64,000 nucleotides of DNA from Colwellia echini (GCF_002843355.2 NZ_PJAI02000010.1:92336-156335); one strand, 5' to 3'. Shown: positions 1-12,255, counted from the stretch's first letter. Notes: generated by a model from the letters alone, not told the origin. Numbers and translations are program-made.

Positions 1-39
1 GCCATAGCTAACACGTTGCTCAATAGTATCAAAACTCAT
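1..39 (-). CDS. FKBP-type peptidyl-prolyl isomerase, N-terminal fragment
   Basis: Only the first 13 codons are inside the window; the gene continues to the left. The minus strand from position 39 reads MSFDTIEQRVSYG, which resembles the start of FklB-type cytoplasmic FKBP isomerases (a DTIE...SYGIG pattern is usual there). The identification rests on this short stretch and is therefore tentative. Confidence 0.5.
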   Translation of the reverse strand, partial: MSFDTIEQRVSYG

Positions 40-185
40 TGGTATATAAACTCCAGACTAAATGTCTTTTTTTAATGATAAATATTTACTCAAACCAACT
101 AAAATAAGTAGTGGGTTTAAATTTAGCGAAATTCTAACATAAAATCGATAATACGAACAACGGCAAATAATTAAGAAGATCAAAT

Positions 186-220
186 AAAAAAGCGAGTTAC
201 TTAACGTAACTCGCTTTTTT
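186..220. terminator. Rho-independent terminator, bidirectional
   Basis: A perfect 9-bp stem (GCGAGTTAC at 192-200, GTAACTCGC at 206-214) with loop TTAAC, flanked by A6 on the left and T6 on the right. It lies 45 bases beyond the stop of the putP-like gene and should end that minus-strand transcript. Confidence 0.9.
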
Positions 221-265
221 ATTTGACTCTAAGTTTAACTTTAGAGGTCTGTAAAAACTTACCTG

Positions 266-1753
266 TTATTTATGCTGAATTAGCATTTCATCAAATGTGT
301 TCTCAATATCGTTTTCTACTTTAGCTGAAAGCTTACTACCAATATAAATCGCTAATGAACAGATTATAAAACCAGGGACGATCGAATACATTAAACTCGC
401 TAATGTTTGCCCATTAATAGTAAATGGAGCATGAGTCCAAATTATAACAGTTAGAGCGCCACTAACCATACCAGCTAGTGCGCCATTTCTTGTCATACCT
501 TTCCAATATAATGCGCCTAGAACAACCGGACCAAAAGCAGCACCAAAACCGGCCCAAGCATTACTGACTAAATTTAATATACTGCTATTACGATCGTATG
601 CTAAGTAGATGGCAACCAAGGCAACAACAAAAACAGAAACTCTACCAACGAGTACTAATTTTTTCTCACTCGCTTCACGATGTAAAAAAGCTTTATAAAA
701 ATCTTCGGTAAGTGAACTAGAAGTAACTAATAATTGTGATGATATAGTACTCATTATTGCAGCTAATATGGCTGCTAATAAAAAACCAGCAATTAACGGG
801 TTGAATAAGACTTGGGATAACACGATAAAAATGGTTTCTGGATCATCTAACTTTATACCCGTTTTGGCAACATACGCAAAACCTGCTAAGCCTGTTGTCA
901 TAGCACCAATTATAGCAACTATCATCCAACTCATACCTATACGGCGAGCTTTAGGCATTTCTTTTACGCTTCTAATCGCCATAAATCGAACAATAATATG
1001 TGGTTGCCCGAAATAACCTAAGCCCCAAGACATAGCTGAGATAATACCAATAGCGCCAACACCACTAAAAATGTTTAACATTTCAGGATTTATTGCCGCA
1101 ATAGTCGTTTGCATTTCTGTAATACCGCCTACTTGATTAATTGCCACAATTGGCACCAAAACTAAGGCAATAAACATTATACAACCTTGCACAAAATCCG
1201 TTAGGCTGACCGCTAAAAAACCACCAAATAAAGTGTAAGCAACAACAACACTTGCTGTTACATATAAACCCACTTCATAATTTAAACCAAATGAACTTTC
1301 AAAAAGTTTACCGCCCGCAACAATGCCACTTGAAGTATAAAGGGTAAAGAAAACAACAATAACAATAGACGAAACGATTCTTAATAAACGGGATTTATCA
1401 TTAAATCTATTTTCAAAAAAATCGGGCAAGGTAATCGAATCATTAGCGACTTCAGTATAAGTTCTCAGCCTAGGAGCGACAAATACATAATTAAAAAAAG
1501 CACCAAGCACTAAACCAACAGCAATCCAAAGGCTGCTTACCCCCGTTAAATACATAGCCCCAGGTAAGCCCATTAACATCCACCCACTCATATCTGACGC
1601 ACCAGCAGAAAGTGCTGCAACACTTGGTGATAAACTGCGCCCACCAAGCATATAACCAGAAATATCACTGGTTGATTTTTTATAGGCATATAAGCCAATA
1701 AGAAGCATGACAATAAAATAGAGCGTTAAAGAAATTAGAGTGCCTATAGCCAA
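266..1753 (-). CDS. putP: Sodium/proline symporter
   Basis: A 495-residue inner-membrane protein of the sodium:solute symporter family, close in length to E. coli PutP (502). It would import proline using the sodium gradient. Hydrophobic segments run through the whole chain, and the N-terminal part has the family pattern [20 protein letters not shown] followed by ASDMSGW. The start is a TTG at 1753, with AAAAGG about eight bases upstream on the minus strand. There is no adjacent putA, so it may serve osmolyte uptake as much as catabolism. It is divergent from the EAL-HDOD gene. Family assignment is firm; proline specificity is by family. Confidence 0.9.
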   Translation of the reverse strand: MAIGTLISLTLYFIVMLLIGLYAYKKSTSDISGYMLGGRSLSPSVAALSAGASDMSGWMLMGLPGAMYLTGVSSLWIAVGLVLGAFFNYVFVAPRLRTYTEVANDSITLPDFFENRFNDKSRLLRIVSSIVIVVFFTLYTSSGIVAGGKLFESSFGLNYEVGLYVTASVVVAYTLFGGFLAVSLTDFVQGCIMFIALVLVPIVAINQVGGITEMQTTIAAINPEMLNIFSGVGAIGIISAMSWGLGYFGQPHIIVRFMAIRSVKEMPKARRIGMSWMIVAIIGAMTTGLAGFAYVAKTGIKLDDPETIFIVLSQVLFNPLIAGFLLAAILAAIMSTISSQLLVTSSSLTEDFYKAFLHREASEKKLVLVGRVSVFVVALVAIYLAYDRNSSILNLVSNAWAGFGAAFGPVVLGALYWKGMTRNGALAGMVSGALTVIIWTHAPFTINGQTLASLMYSIVPGFIICSLAIYIGSKLSAKVENDIENTFDEMLIQHK

Positions 1754-2012
1754 AATTGTTACCTTTTTATTAATTATTAAATTTAACGTGCTGATAAACT
1801 ATCAAAATTAGCTAAACAATGGAACCTTAGCAACCAAAGTCAGAGAGTTAGTGGGGTGTATTTACCAGTAAATTAGATGTATGTAATTGAATAAACGCTA
1901 ATCAACAACACGTTAATTGAAAAACAGTGTAAAAAAACAATGCAAAAAAAACAGCTATACCATATATTAAATAATAGTTAACTTTTAAATAATGAGCTAG
2001 TTACTTACCTAT

Positions 2013-3233
2013 ATGAATTTTTATGCTGCAAGACAACCCATTTTAGATAGAAGCAAAAAACTCTTTGCTTATGAATTACTTTTCCGTGACGGCATAGATA
2101 ATGTGTTCCCCGATATTGATGGCGATGAAGCGACTAGTAAAATGATAGAAGCTAGTCAATTTAATATGGGCATCAGTGAATTTACGGGTAATAACCCTGC
2201 TTTTATTAACTTTACCCTTGAAACATTAATTCAAGGGTATCCTGAAATGCTTATGCCTGATGAACTAGTTGTTGAAATTCTCGAAACAATTAAGCCAGGT
2301 AAAAAGTTACTATCTTTATGTAAAGACCTACACAGTAAGGGCTATACCCTTGCTTTAGATGACTACGAACATCAAAGTGTTTGGTTACATTTTTTCCCTT
2401 ATATCAAAATCATTAAAATTGATATACAAATAAGTAACTTAGAAGAAATAAAACAAGTATTAACAGCGGTGAAAGATTATCCTCATATTAAAATGCTTGC
2501 TGAAAAAGTAGAAACATATGAAGAGTATGATCAAATGCTGCAATTAGGGTTTGATTATTTCCAAGGCTATTTTTTCGCTAAACCTGAAATGATGAAAGCA
2601 AAAAGCTTATCTCCTTCACAAGTGGCCATGGCTGAGCTTCTTTATGAAACATCAAAAACCGAGTTAGATTTAAACGCTATCACCAGTGTGTTTGAACGTG
2701 ACGTAACTCTTTCTTATAAATTGCTACGTTATGCCAACTCAGCTATTTTTAAACGCAGAACAGAAGTATCTACCATTAAGCAAGCCCTGGTTATCTTAGG
2801 GTTTGGAGAATTAAAACGTTTTATTGGTTTAATGTTTGCCGTAACAGCAAACCCTGACAAACCTTCTGAATTAATTAATTTAGCCATGACACGGGCAAAA
2901 TTTTGTGAGTTAGTTGCAGAAGATATCCGTTCACAACTTGATGTTTCTATCGCTTTTTTAACTGGGTTACTGTCAATGATTAATGCCATATTGGATGAAG
3001 ATATGGCGGTGATATTAGAGAAGCTACCTTTATCACAAGAGATTAAAGATCCTTTGTTAACAAATAAAGGCGTTATGGCGGCATTAATTAAACTAGTTGC
3101 TCTGATCGAGCAAGCCGAATGGGATAAAACGGTTATTGTCATGGATAAATTGAAACTAGATAAAGATAAAGTGGTAGCACATTATAATGAAGCACTTGCT
3201 TGGGCTGATGAACAAACACAAGCCTTGGCTTAA
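2013..3233 (+). CDS. EAL-HDOD signalling protein
   Basis: A 406-residue cytoplasmic protein with an EAL-like domain (about residues 1-200) followed by an HDOD domain (about 205-390). The EAL half keeps the first Glu in YELLFR, an Asn in INFT, EILE, the Asp pair in LALDDY, the Lys in IKIDI and AEKVE, but the loop after the Asp pair reads YEHQ rather than the usual FGTG. Proteins of this YuxH/CdgJ-like architecture often act as c-di-GMP-linked or purely regulatory factors in motility and surface behaviour; whether this one is an active phosphodiesterase cannot be told. It is monocistronic, with a terminator at 3356-3388. Confidence 0.85.
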   Translation: MNFYAARQPILDRSKKLFAYELLFRDGIDNVFPDIDGDEATSKMIEASQFNMGISEFTGNNPAFINFTLETLIQGYPEMLMPDELVVEILETIKPGKKLLSLCKDLHSKGYTLALDDYEHQSVWLHFFPYIKIIKIDIQISNLEEIKQVLTAVKDYPHIKMLAEKVETYEEYDQMLQLGFDYFQGYFFAKPEMMKAKSLSPSQVAMAELLYETSKTELDLNAITSVFERDVTLSYKLLRYANSAIFKRRTEVSTIKQALVILGFGELKRFIGLMFAVTANPDKPSELINLAMTRAKFCELVAEDIRSQLDVSIAFLTGLLSMINAILDEDMAVILEKLPLSQEIKDPLLTNKGVMAALIKLVALIEQAEWDKTVIVMDKLKLDKDKVVAHYNEALAWADEQTQALA

Positions 3234-3273
3234 GTCTAAGTCTAAGTCTAAGTCTAAGTCTAAGTCTAAGTCT
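3232..3273. repeat. Hexanucleotide tandem repeat (AAGTCT)x7
   Basis: Seven perfect head-to-tail copies of AAGTCT begin inside the stop codon of the EAL-HDOD gene and fill 42 bases of its 3' flank. The repeat is non-coding. A gain or loss of copies would not alter the protein, because the TAA at 3231-3233 is reached first. Confidence 0.95.
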
Positions 3274-3355
3274 AATAAATACTAAACAAAGCCGTTGTTA
3301 AAAATATTTTAATTAACACTAATTGTGTATAAAACATTAATTAAAGAACTAAACA

Positions 3356-3388
3356 AAAGGTCAATTATTTTTATAATTGACCTTTTTT
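3356..3388. terminator. Rho-independent terminator after the EAL-HDOD gene
   Basis: AAAGGTCAATTAT, loop TTTT, ATAATTGACCTTTTTT: a long perfect stem followed by T6. It ends the plus-strand transcript from 2013. Confidence 0.92.
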
Positions 3389-3499
3389 AGTACAAGTCCC
3401 CAATCAATAGCATGTTTAAGTTTAGTAAAAGGCCAATAAATCACGTAAAGTGTAAATACTCGCTAACAAGGCGTTGATGCATAAATTATTTTTAAAATT

Positions 3500-4828
3500 A
3501 TGACTAATAAAATATCTTCAAAACAACAGTTTCTCTCTCTATTGCCGTTTGCACTTTTTTTGGGACTATTTCTTGGTACAGGAATCATATTAACCATTCA
3601 AAGTGTTGATTTTGCTTTTTACCAACTCCCTGCCAGTATAGCTATCATACCTGCGGTGGTTTTATCGATTATCTTAGGTAAATTGACAACACACAGCTCA
3701 ATTGACAAGCAAATAGAACAATTTATACGTGGTGCAGGCCACAGTAATATAACCACCATGTGCATTATATATTTACTCGCAGGTGCTTTTGCCGTTGTAG
3801 CTAAATCAACGGGTAGTGTTGATGCAAGTGTGCAATTAGGCTTAGCTATATTTCCTGACTATTTGTTATTGCCAGGTTTATTCTTAGTCGCTGCTTGCTT
3901 GTCTACAGCAATGGGGTCGTCCATGGGTACAATCGCTGCTATTTCACCTGTCGCGCTCGGTTTTATTGATTCAGCGAATATAGATGCAGCATTGATCGCA
4001 GGTTGTTTGATATCCGGGGCTATTTTTGGTGATAACTTATCAATAATATCAGACACAACAATAGCCTCTACCCGCAGCCAAGGGGCTGAGATGAAAGACA
4101 AGTTTAAAGTGAATTTTAAGTTTGCTATACCCGCCGCACTTATATGCTTAATTATTTTTACACTGCTGGGTAGTGAAGTAAATAATCCCGTTAATAACGA
4201 AACTGCTATTACTGGATTAATTCCTTATATTGTTATTTTAGGTTTAGCCTTGATGGGAGTGAATGTTTTTGTAGTGCTAATTATAGGCATAATTTTAGCG
4301 GCAATTATTGGTATGTTTACTAACGGATATCAATTGTCACAATGGCTAACAGATATCAACGCTGGCTTCGCTAACATGCAGGACATATTTATATTATCAT
4401 TATTTATTGGTGGTTTGAGTGAATTAGTACGTCAACAAGGTGGAGTAACAGCATTAACTCGCCTTATAAAAAATTTATCGAGCAAGTTAATACCTAATAA
4501 TAATAAACGCGCCGCAGGATTAGGGATTGCGAGCCTAGCCTTTATCAGCAATTTTTTTACTGCAAACAATACGGTATCAATTATTGTGATTGGTGATACC
4601 GCGAAGAACCTTGCTGATGAGGGGAATTTATCACCCGCAGAATCGGCAAGTTTACTCGATATTTTTGCTTGTATTAACCAAGGTTTATTACCCTATGGAG
4701 CACAAATACTGCTACTTGGCGCAAGTTTACAAATATCCCCCTTAGCTATTGCTAGCCACGCTTTTTATCCTATGGTGTTGTTTTTTGTTGCAGGCTTTGC
4801 CTTTTGGAGATATACCACTAAGGGCTAA
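3500..4828 (+). CDS. NhaC-family Na+/H+ antiporter
   Basis: A 442-residue polytopic inner-membrane protein of the NhaC/ArsB-like superfamily, with about 11-12 hydrophobic segments. Family-like stretches include GSSMGTIAAISPVALG, ISGAIFGDNLSIISDTTIAS and SNFFTANNTVSIIVIG, the last two matching the acidic or polar ion-path segments of NhaC proteins. The expected role is exchange of cytoplasmic sodium for protons, though some family members exchange organic substrates. It converges on the hydrolase gene with only 27 bases between stops, and no separate terminator is visible there. Confidence 0.85.
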   Translation: MTNKISSKQQFLSLLPFALFLGLFLGTGIILTIQSVDFAFYQLPASIAIIPAVVLSIILGKLTTHSSIDKQIEQFIRGAGHSNITTMCIIYLLAGAFAVVAKSTGSVDASVQLGLAIFPDYLLLPGLFLVAACLSTAMGSSMGTIAAISPVALGFIDSANIDAALIAGCLISGAIFGDNLSIISDTTIASTRSQGAEMKDKFKVNFKFAIPAALICLIIFTLLGSEVNNPVNNETAITGLIPYIVILGLALMGVNVFVVLIIGIILAAIIGMFTNGYQLSQWLTDINAGFANMQDIFILSLFIGGLSELVRQQGGVTALTRLIKNLSSKLIPNNNKRAAGLGIASLAFISNFFTANNTVSIIVIGDTAKNLADEGNLSPAESASLLDIFACINQGLLPYGAQILLLGASLQISPLAIASHAFYPMVLFFVAGFAFWRYTTKG

Positions 4829-4855
4829 CACGTACATATACAATTAGCTGTGTGG

Positions 4856-5770
4856 CTATTTCATAACTTGTTGAGATAAATAATCAGTTGTTACACGTAA
4901 TAACTCTTCCGCGTTACTTTGGTCTTCAGCTAAACGACCATCTTTAGCTAATACATTGAACAAATGATTTGAATTCTTAATTAGATACATTGAAGCTTTA
5001 GCTTGTTTAGCGCCCTTAATTAACGATAGTGAACTTTCCCATGGTACAGTTTTATCTGCATCACCAGCAATAGCAAGCAATGCACCTTGATAACTAGCCA
5101 TTTGAGTAAGGCTGGTATTATCTCTAACTTGCTCAAACCAATTTTTACTAAAGTTTAATGGATGAGGAAACCAAGGAAATTTTATTGCAGCAAAACCATT
5201 TTCTTTAGCTTCTGGCCAAAATTGCTCAAAAAAAGGTTTAAAATTAGTTACCCCATCTCCAGCAACACTTGACCATGTCACCATAGATAGAACAGGTATT
5301 TCGGTATTCATCGCTGTTAGTTGAGCAATTAATCCCCCTTGGCTAAAACCTATTAAATGTACATTTTTATTATCTATATGCTTTTGTGCTTTTATTTGAT
5401 TATATACACTTACAGTATCCCTTACGGCACTCTCAAGATCATACAATTGATAATCAACAGTGCTTTCACCGGAGCCTGCAAAATCAAAACGAATAGATGC
5501 GATATTTTGTTTCGCTAATTTTTCTGCCATACGTGTAAATAAGCCACCTACTTCATTTTTTTGTGAAGCTGTACCATGTAGCATGATCACAATTGGATAT
5601 TTTTTTTCTTGAGTTAGTTTTGGCAACGTGAGAATTGCAGGGATGGGGTAATTTTTCCCTGTTATTGATAGTTTTTTTTCAACAATTTCGGCATGAGCCC
5701 ATGCGCTTTGAAAAAGTAAAACTATCGATAGGACTACAGATAATAATGGTATATTTTTGACTATTTTCAT
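4856..5770 (-). CDS. Exported alpha/beta-hydrolase
   Basis: A 304-residue protein with an N-terminal signal peptide (hydrophobic core LLSVVLSIVLLF, likely cut after AWAHA) and an alpha/beta-hydrolase fold. The oxyanion segment is VIMLHGTASQ, the nucleophile elbow is GFSQGG, an acid lies near GDADKTVPW, and the catalytic His is probably in KNSNHLF. It is likely a periplasmic or secreted esterase or acyl hydrolase; the substrate is unknown. A short threefold TGTGAA repeat lies just before the start (5786-5803). Confidence 0.75.
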   Translation of the reverse strand: MKIVKNIPLLSVVLSIVLLFQSAWAHAEIVEKKLSITGKNYPIPAILTLPKLTQEKKYPIVIMLHGTASQKNEVGGLFTRMAEKLAKQNIASIRFDFAGSGESTVDYQLYDLESAVRDTVSVYNQIKAQKHIDNKNVHLIGFSQGGLIAQLTAMNTEIPVLSMVTWSSVAGDGVTNFKPFFEQFWPEAKENGFAAIKFPWFPHPLNFSKNWFEQVRDNTSLTQMASYQGALLAIAGDADKTVPWESSLSLIKGAKQAKASMYLIKNSNHLFNVLAKDGRLAEDQSNAEELLRVTTDYLSQQVMK

Positions 5771-6151
5771 ATAACTAAAACCTCATGTGAATGTGAATGT
5801 GAATAAATATAATAGATAATGCATGATTTGAGGGCAATTGCTCTAGTTTAATTGCTCGCATAACTCATATAAGCTGAGACAATTTTCATATGTACGCCAT
5901 TCCAATGGGCTTCAACGACATACAAGGACGTTAAATTTAGACACTTAGCAGTGAACTTATCAGGCAAGCAAAAAACTTACCAGTTAACCTAAAAAATAAA
6001 AAAAGATATTAATTAACAATGGATTTATAAATAAACCTATTAATAAAAAATTTTCAACAAGAGTTATAGAAAGTAATAGATTAACCCTTTAATTTTTTAG
6101 ATATTTAAATTTAAAAGCAAACAAAGCAGTGCTTGTTCGGTCATTAATCTG
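5771..6151. other. Gene-free stretch between hydrolase and decayed gene
   Basis: This holds the promoter side of the minus-strand hydrolase gene. It is A+T-rich, and I see no coding potential, RNA gene or strong hairpin in it. Confidence 0.5.
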
Positions 6152-6527
6152 ATGACAAATTGCAAACAAGACTTTATGTCATTACTAGGTAGTAATGATG
6201 ATCTTTTTACACGCTTTTGACAAAGGTATAACTCTCTAGACAAGATTGATGAGGCTCTAGCGATTGAGGATGGGAAAAATCAACGCACCAGACAACTTGG
6301 CAAGATATTCGACAAGCGTATTAAAAAGAATAGTGATATGCCATCTCGACAAAGTTTGCTGCGATGAAGGCTTTATTACAACACGCACAGCATATGAAGT
6401 GCTACGCAACAACTACACTAAAGAATCTAAATTCAAGTTCACTAATTTAATGGACCTGGTATTAGGCACGTTTAATGTTGAAGTATTTATCACCTTAAGC
6501 ATTTCATCAAGCAGCTATAATTTTTAA
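6152..6527 (+). pseudogene. Decayed gene of unknown function
   Basis: From ATG 6152 one frame reads 22 codons to a TGA (6218-6220), then stays open with protein-like, charged sequence (DKIDEALAIEDGKNQ, GKIFDKRIKKN) to a TGA at 6365-6367. A plausible continuation (EGFITTRTAYEVLRNNYTK) appears in the +1 frame up to 6527, where an 87-codon ORF from TTG 6264 ends. The simplest reading is one small gene broken by an in-frame stop and a frameshift. I do not recognise the family. The alternative is that the 87-codon ORF is a real small gene or plain chance. Confidence 0.3.
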
Positions 6528-6624
6528 AAGCTATAGATCTGGTTATTTGTGTTTATATTGACTTAGCTAGTGCTTATGTATTTATATGATGACGTAATAA
6601 CTTTAATCAGTCGTTAAATCGTTT

Positions 6625-8712
<2,088 letters not shown>

Positions 8713-8823
8713 TCACTAAAAGTTTCATTTCTGATTTTGTGTCACTTGGAAATTTAATGCGGATGTAACACAAGTTAAGTTAGGCTTGTAAACTAGTTAC
8801 TAATACTGAGCTTCTAACGTAAA

Positions 8824-8844
8824 AAACGGACAAAAAGCCCGTTT
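8824..8844 (-). terminator. Likely terminator after zipA
   Basis: On the minus strand AAACGG, a 9-base loop, then CCGTTT followed by more T residues (A-rich at 8821-8826 on the plus strand). The stem is short, so termination may be partial with readthrough into ligA. Confidence 0.5.
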
Positions 8845-8887
8845 ATATTTACGTTTTATCACAAGGATAAAGTTTAATTGTTAGCGT

Positions 8888-10219
8888 TTATTCAGCACGA
8901 GCAATGCGACTTAAACGATCAAACTCTCGTATTTTACTCACATAATGCTGTTCGGTTTGTTTGGTCATCACGTTACGCTTATCATCGAGTAATTGACCAT
9001 TAAATTCTTGTGCCAATTGTTTCGCCGCACTTAACATTTGCTCGAACACCGCAAAAGAATCTCCTGCATTAGGTAATGTCATAAATAAACTTACCCCTTG
9101 CGTTGCAAACGTCTCCATGGTGTCTAAATCAAACGAGCCTGGGTTCATAATATTGGCCAAGCTAAATGTCACTTTACCATTACCAGCGCTGTCTTGATGA
9201 CGATGAAAAATATTCATTTCACCATATCTTAAGCCAAGGGTCAGTAAGCTAGGTAGTAAAGCAGCGCCTAACATTTGCTGATTAGGCGGCATAACCACTG
9301 ATAAAATAATGACTTGTGGCTCTAACTTCTCTTTAGGTTCTGCCGCTTTAGGAGCTCTCGTTTTAGGTACGTTTTCTTTAGACGTTAATGGTTTAATCGG
9401 TTTTACATTTGGTTGATTTTCAAAATCAATTTCCATCTGCTCACGTTTCAACTCAGCTCTGGTTGGATTTTTAGTCTCTTTATTAATCGGTGCGCGCTCA
9501 GGTTTAGCACGTGACACTGGTTGCTCGTATAATGGTTTAGTGTTGATTGGCGCTTTCTTAATCGGCTTTTCTTGCTCTGGCTCTATCATATTTGCTTTTG
9601 GCGATTGAGAAGATGATGGATGAGTTGGGGTTAGCTCATCCCCTAATTCATCTTTAGTAAATTGGTTATGAGTAGACTTCTCAACAGGCTTGTCTATTGA
9701 GGCTGATTGATATTTTGGTTGAGATTGCTGTCGAGCGTCTGAATTTATTACAGGTGTTGGCGATTCAATATCAACACTGTTTAGCTCCTCGGTAAACCAA
9801 TTATCTTCTATGCTACTGTCTAAAACAGACATAGGCTGATTGTCATGCATAGTTTGGTAAGCATTGATTTCCTGAGAATCATCAAATGCTTTATCCGTTG
9901 TTGGCGCAAGCATATCAGGTTGACGCAATATCTGGCTTTGTCCTAATTGATGTCGAGCGGTTTTGTGCCCTGAAAATTTAGTCTTGCTCAGACCTGGTGC
10001 CGGCATGTTCTCATTCTTACTGACCTTAACTTGGCTAACGCCATCTTGATCAAAACCTGTTCGATCAAAGTCCCGAGTGATAGGTTCGACTTTATGTTTC
10101 GATGTTTTTAATTTATAAGGATTTTTTTGCTTTCGAATTGTCCAAACACCATGAACAAATATTGCGGTAATGACAATAGCACTAATTATAATTAAAACGT
10201 TTCTAAAGTTATCTTCCAT
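8888..10219 (-). CDS. zipA: Cell division protein ZipA
   Basis: A 443-residue inner-membrane protein that tethers FtsZ to the membrane at the division site. The N-terminus has one membrane segment (VLIIISAIVITAIFVHGVW) followed by a basic stretch. A long Pro/Gln/Lys/Glu-rich linker runs from about 35 to 300, and the C-terminal ZipA/FtsZ-binding domain (about 305-435) includes a VSLFMTLPNAGD segment. It is much longer than E. coli ZipA (328), and the difference lies in the linker. It is divergent from cysZ and upstream of ligA, the conserved cysZ-zipA-ligA neighbourhood. Confidence 0.95.
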   Translation of the reverse strand: MEDNFRNVLIIISAIVITAIFVHGVWTIRKQKNPYKLKTSKHKVEPITRDFDRTGFDQDGVSQVKVSKNENMPAPGLSKTKFSGHKTARHQLGQSQILRQPDMLAPTTDKAFDDSQEINAYQTMHDNQPMSVLDSSIEDNWFTEELNSVDIESPTPVINSDARQQSQPKYQSASIDKPVEKSTHNQFTKDELGDELTPTHPSSSQSPKANMIEPEQEKPIKKAPINTKPLYEQPVSRAKPERAPINKETKNPTRAELKREQMEIDFENQPNVKPIKPLTSKENVPKTRAPKAAEPKEKLEPQVIILSVVMPPNQQMLGAALLPSLLTLGLRYGEMNIFHRHQDSAGNGKVTFSLANIMNPGSFDLDTMETFATQGVSLFMTLPNAGDSFAVFEQMLSAAKQLAQEFNGQLLDDKRNVMTKQTEQHYVSKIREFDRLSRIARAE

Positions 10220-10396
10220 TTTCGAGCCTATCTACTCTCTTAATTACGATTATTCACGCGATTATTATCGCTATATATTAACAAGAAACTTTAGCAGATA
10301 ATTACGTCATTTGTAACAAGTTAATGCTGTAAATGTGCGAAAGAAGCTTTTATACTCACTTGATGATTATCAGTCACTTAGGATTACTTTACTTAC

Positions 10397-11152
10397 ATGT
10401 CTTCAACTCCCCCTACAACTAAAAAAATAGTAATTGATCACAGTGGTGCCAGCTACTTTTTAAAAGGCTTTAGCTTAATAAGAGAAAAAGGTGTTCGTCG
10501 CTTTGTTTTCATCCCTTTATTAATCAATATACTTTTGTTTGGTTATGCTTTTTATTATGTTTATTTAGAGTTAAGTAATTATATTGGCAGCCTTATGTCA
10601 TGGCTACCAAGTTGGTTAAATTGGTTAAGTGTCATTATTTGGCCTTTAGCCGTGCTTACAGTATTAGTAATTTTTTCTTTTATTTTTAGTACCGTTGCTA
10701 ATTGGTTAGCGGCGCCGTTTAATGGCTTATTGTCAGAAAAAATGGAAGCTATTTTACACGGAAAACCAGTACCTGATGGTGAGATGCTCGACATTGTGAA
10801 AGACATTCCTCGAACATTGAGTAGAGAATTACAAAAGTTGATATATTATCTACCACGCGCTATCGGGTTTTTCATTCTATTGTGGGTATTACCTGTTGTA
10901 GGACAAATCATTTGGTTTCTATTTGTCGCTTGGATGATGGCTGTTCAATATAAAGATTATCCTTTTGATAACCACAAGATTCCCTTTGCTCAAATGAAAC
11001 AACTATTAAAACAAAACCAAAGCTTGAGTTATAGTTTTGGAATAACGGTTGCTGTGTTTTCTATGATCCCCATTGTAAACTTACTTGTGATGCCCGTTGC
11101 CATTTGCGGTGCGACTGCATTATGGGTCGATTATTATCAAGAAAAGGTATAA
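10397..11152 (+). CDS. cysZ: Sulfate transporter CysZ
   Basis: A 251-residue inner-membrane protein of the CysZ/EI24 family with several hydrophobic segments (for example FVFIPLLINILLFGYAFYYV and YYLPRAIGFFILLWVLPVVG). CysZ supports sulfate uptake for cysteine synthesis. Its length matches E. coli CysZ (253), and it is divergent from zipA as in enterobacteria. Confidence 0.92.
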   Translation: MSSTPPTTKKIVIDHSGASYFLKGFSLIREKGVRRFVFIPLLINILLFGYAFYYVYLELSNYIGSLMSWLPSWLNWLSVIIWPLAVLTVLVIFSFIFSTVANWLAAPFNGLLSEKMEAILHGKPVPDGEMLDIVKDIPRTLSRELQKLIYYLPRAIGFFILLWVLPVVGQIIWFLFVAWMMAVQYKDYPFDNHKIPFAQMKQLLKQNQSLSYSFGITVAVFSMIPIVNLLVMPVAICGATALWVDYYQEKV

Positions 11153-11325
11153 ATAAGGCTGTTGAATAACTTTGTTTACCCTGAGTACAGATTAAATAAT
11201 AAAACAGCTTAACGATCTAGCTATAGAGTTTTTTATGTTAATTCTGATGCGGTTATCGCGTTAGTGTAAAAAATCGTATATATTTAAAAGATATAAAAAA
11301 TATAAACTGAATGGAAGTAATTTAA

Positions 11326-11787
11326 ATGAAAGTAAAACAAGCTATTAAGCATTTGACCTTACTTAGTATATTAACAATTGGTATAACGGCTTGTTCTACG
11401 ACGCCAGAGCCCAAACCTGTTGTTGAAAAAGTAATTGTTGAAGAGCCTGTGATTGTTGAGGAAGAAGAAACTGTAGTTAACACGGTAATAAATAATGGGG
11501 TTATTAACATTCCAGTAATGAGGTATGCCCAAATATTTGCCGAGTATAGCGACAGTTTACCTGCTGTTTTAAATTATTTTACTAATGCGTCTAAAGAACA
11601 AATTATCGATTTTTATCAACAAGCTTTCGGTGAGCCATACTCACAAGAAGTTAAACGTGAACGATTAACTCTTAAATATAAACAAGGCGATGAATTAATG
11701 CGCGTGGTTATCTCACAACAAAATAATAAACGTCAAGTTGATGTTATTGTTGAAAGTAATAGCGGAAATAATACAACCGTAAATTAA
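11326..11787 (+). CDS. Putative lipoprotein
   Basis: A 153-residue protein with a lipoprotein signal peptide: basic start MKVKQAIKH, hydrophobic core, lipobox ITAC with the lipidated Cys at about residue 23. An acidic Val/Glu-rich stretch (about 30-55) precedes a small folded region. I do not recognise the family. It stands alone after cysZ and ends at a strong terminator. Confidence 0.7.
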   Translation: MKVKQAIKHLTLLSILTIGITACSTTPEPKPVVEKVIVEEPVIVEEEETVVNTVINNGVINIPVMRYAQIFAEYSDSLPAVLNYFTNASKEQIIDFYQQAFGEPYSQEVKRERLTLKYKQGDELMRVVISQQNNKRQVDVIVESNSGNNTTVN

Positions 11788-11825
11788 CTGTTACTAAGCT
11801 GCGTTATTATTTAATACTTAATATA

Positions 11826-11860
11826 AAAAGGGTTCAATGTAAAAACATTGAACCCTTTTT
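11826..11860. terminator. Rho-independent terminator, bidirectional
   Basis: AAAAAGGGTTCAATG, a short A-rich loop, CATTGAACCCTTTTT: a perfect long stem with A and T tracts on either side. It ends the lipoprotein transcript. Confidence 0.93.
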
Positions 11861-12208
11861 ATATGTCTTGAGTTACCATGCCATAATTTATATGACGAAA
11901 TAACGAGAAATTTTCAAGATCATATTTACAATTAATAGCCGTGCAATTAAATAACTAGGCTATTTTCGCTAGAAGAAATGACCAAAAAAAGCATTCCTTT
12001 TTATAACTAACATAATCTCGGTGTAATAAAATTGAGTTGGTTAATTAACCTGAACTCGGGTTGAGTAATATTTATAACCTAATAACATCAATTAGTTATT
12101 ATCATACTTCTACAATAGTTTTAATTATTCGTTGTTCAAGGTGAGAAAACGAAGCCAATAACAGGTTATTTGGATTTTTCACAACGCAGCTAATATATGT
12201 GACTACGC

Positions 12209-12255
12209 ATAATTAGAGCTGTTGTAGTATTATGCTTATCCCTAATTCAGATTAG
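12209..12255. repeat. Dispersed palindromic element, partial copy
   Basis: The sequence from ATAATTAGAGC through TGCTTATCCCTAATTCAG aligns with the right side of the element at 21697-21757. It is one of at least six related copies in this window. Confidence 0.6.

Noticed and set aside
2729..3142. 137-codon minus-strand ORF inside the EAL-HDOD gene
   Set aside because: It is a shadow of the real gene with no start signal or family resemblance.
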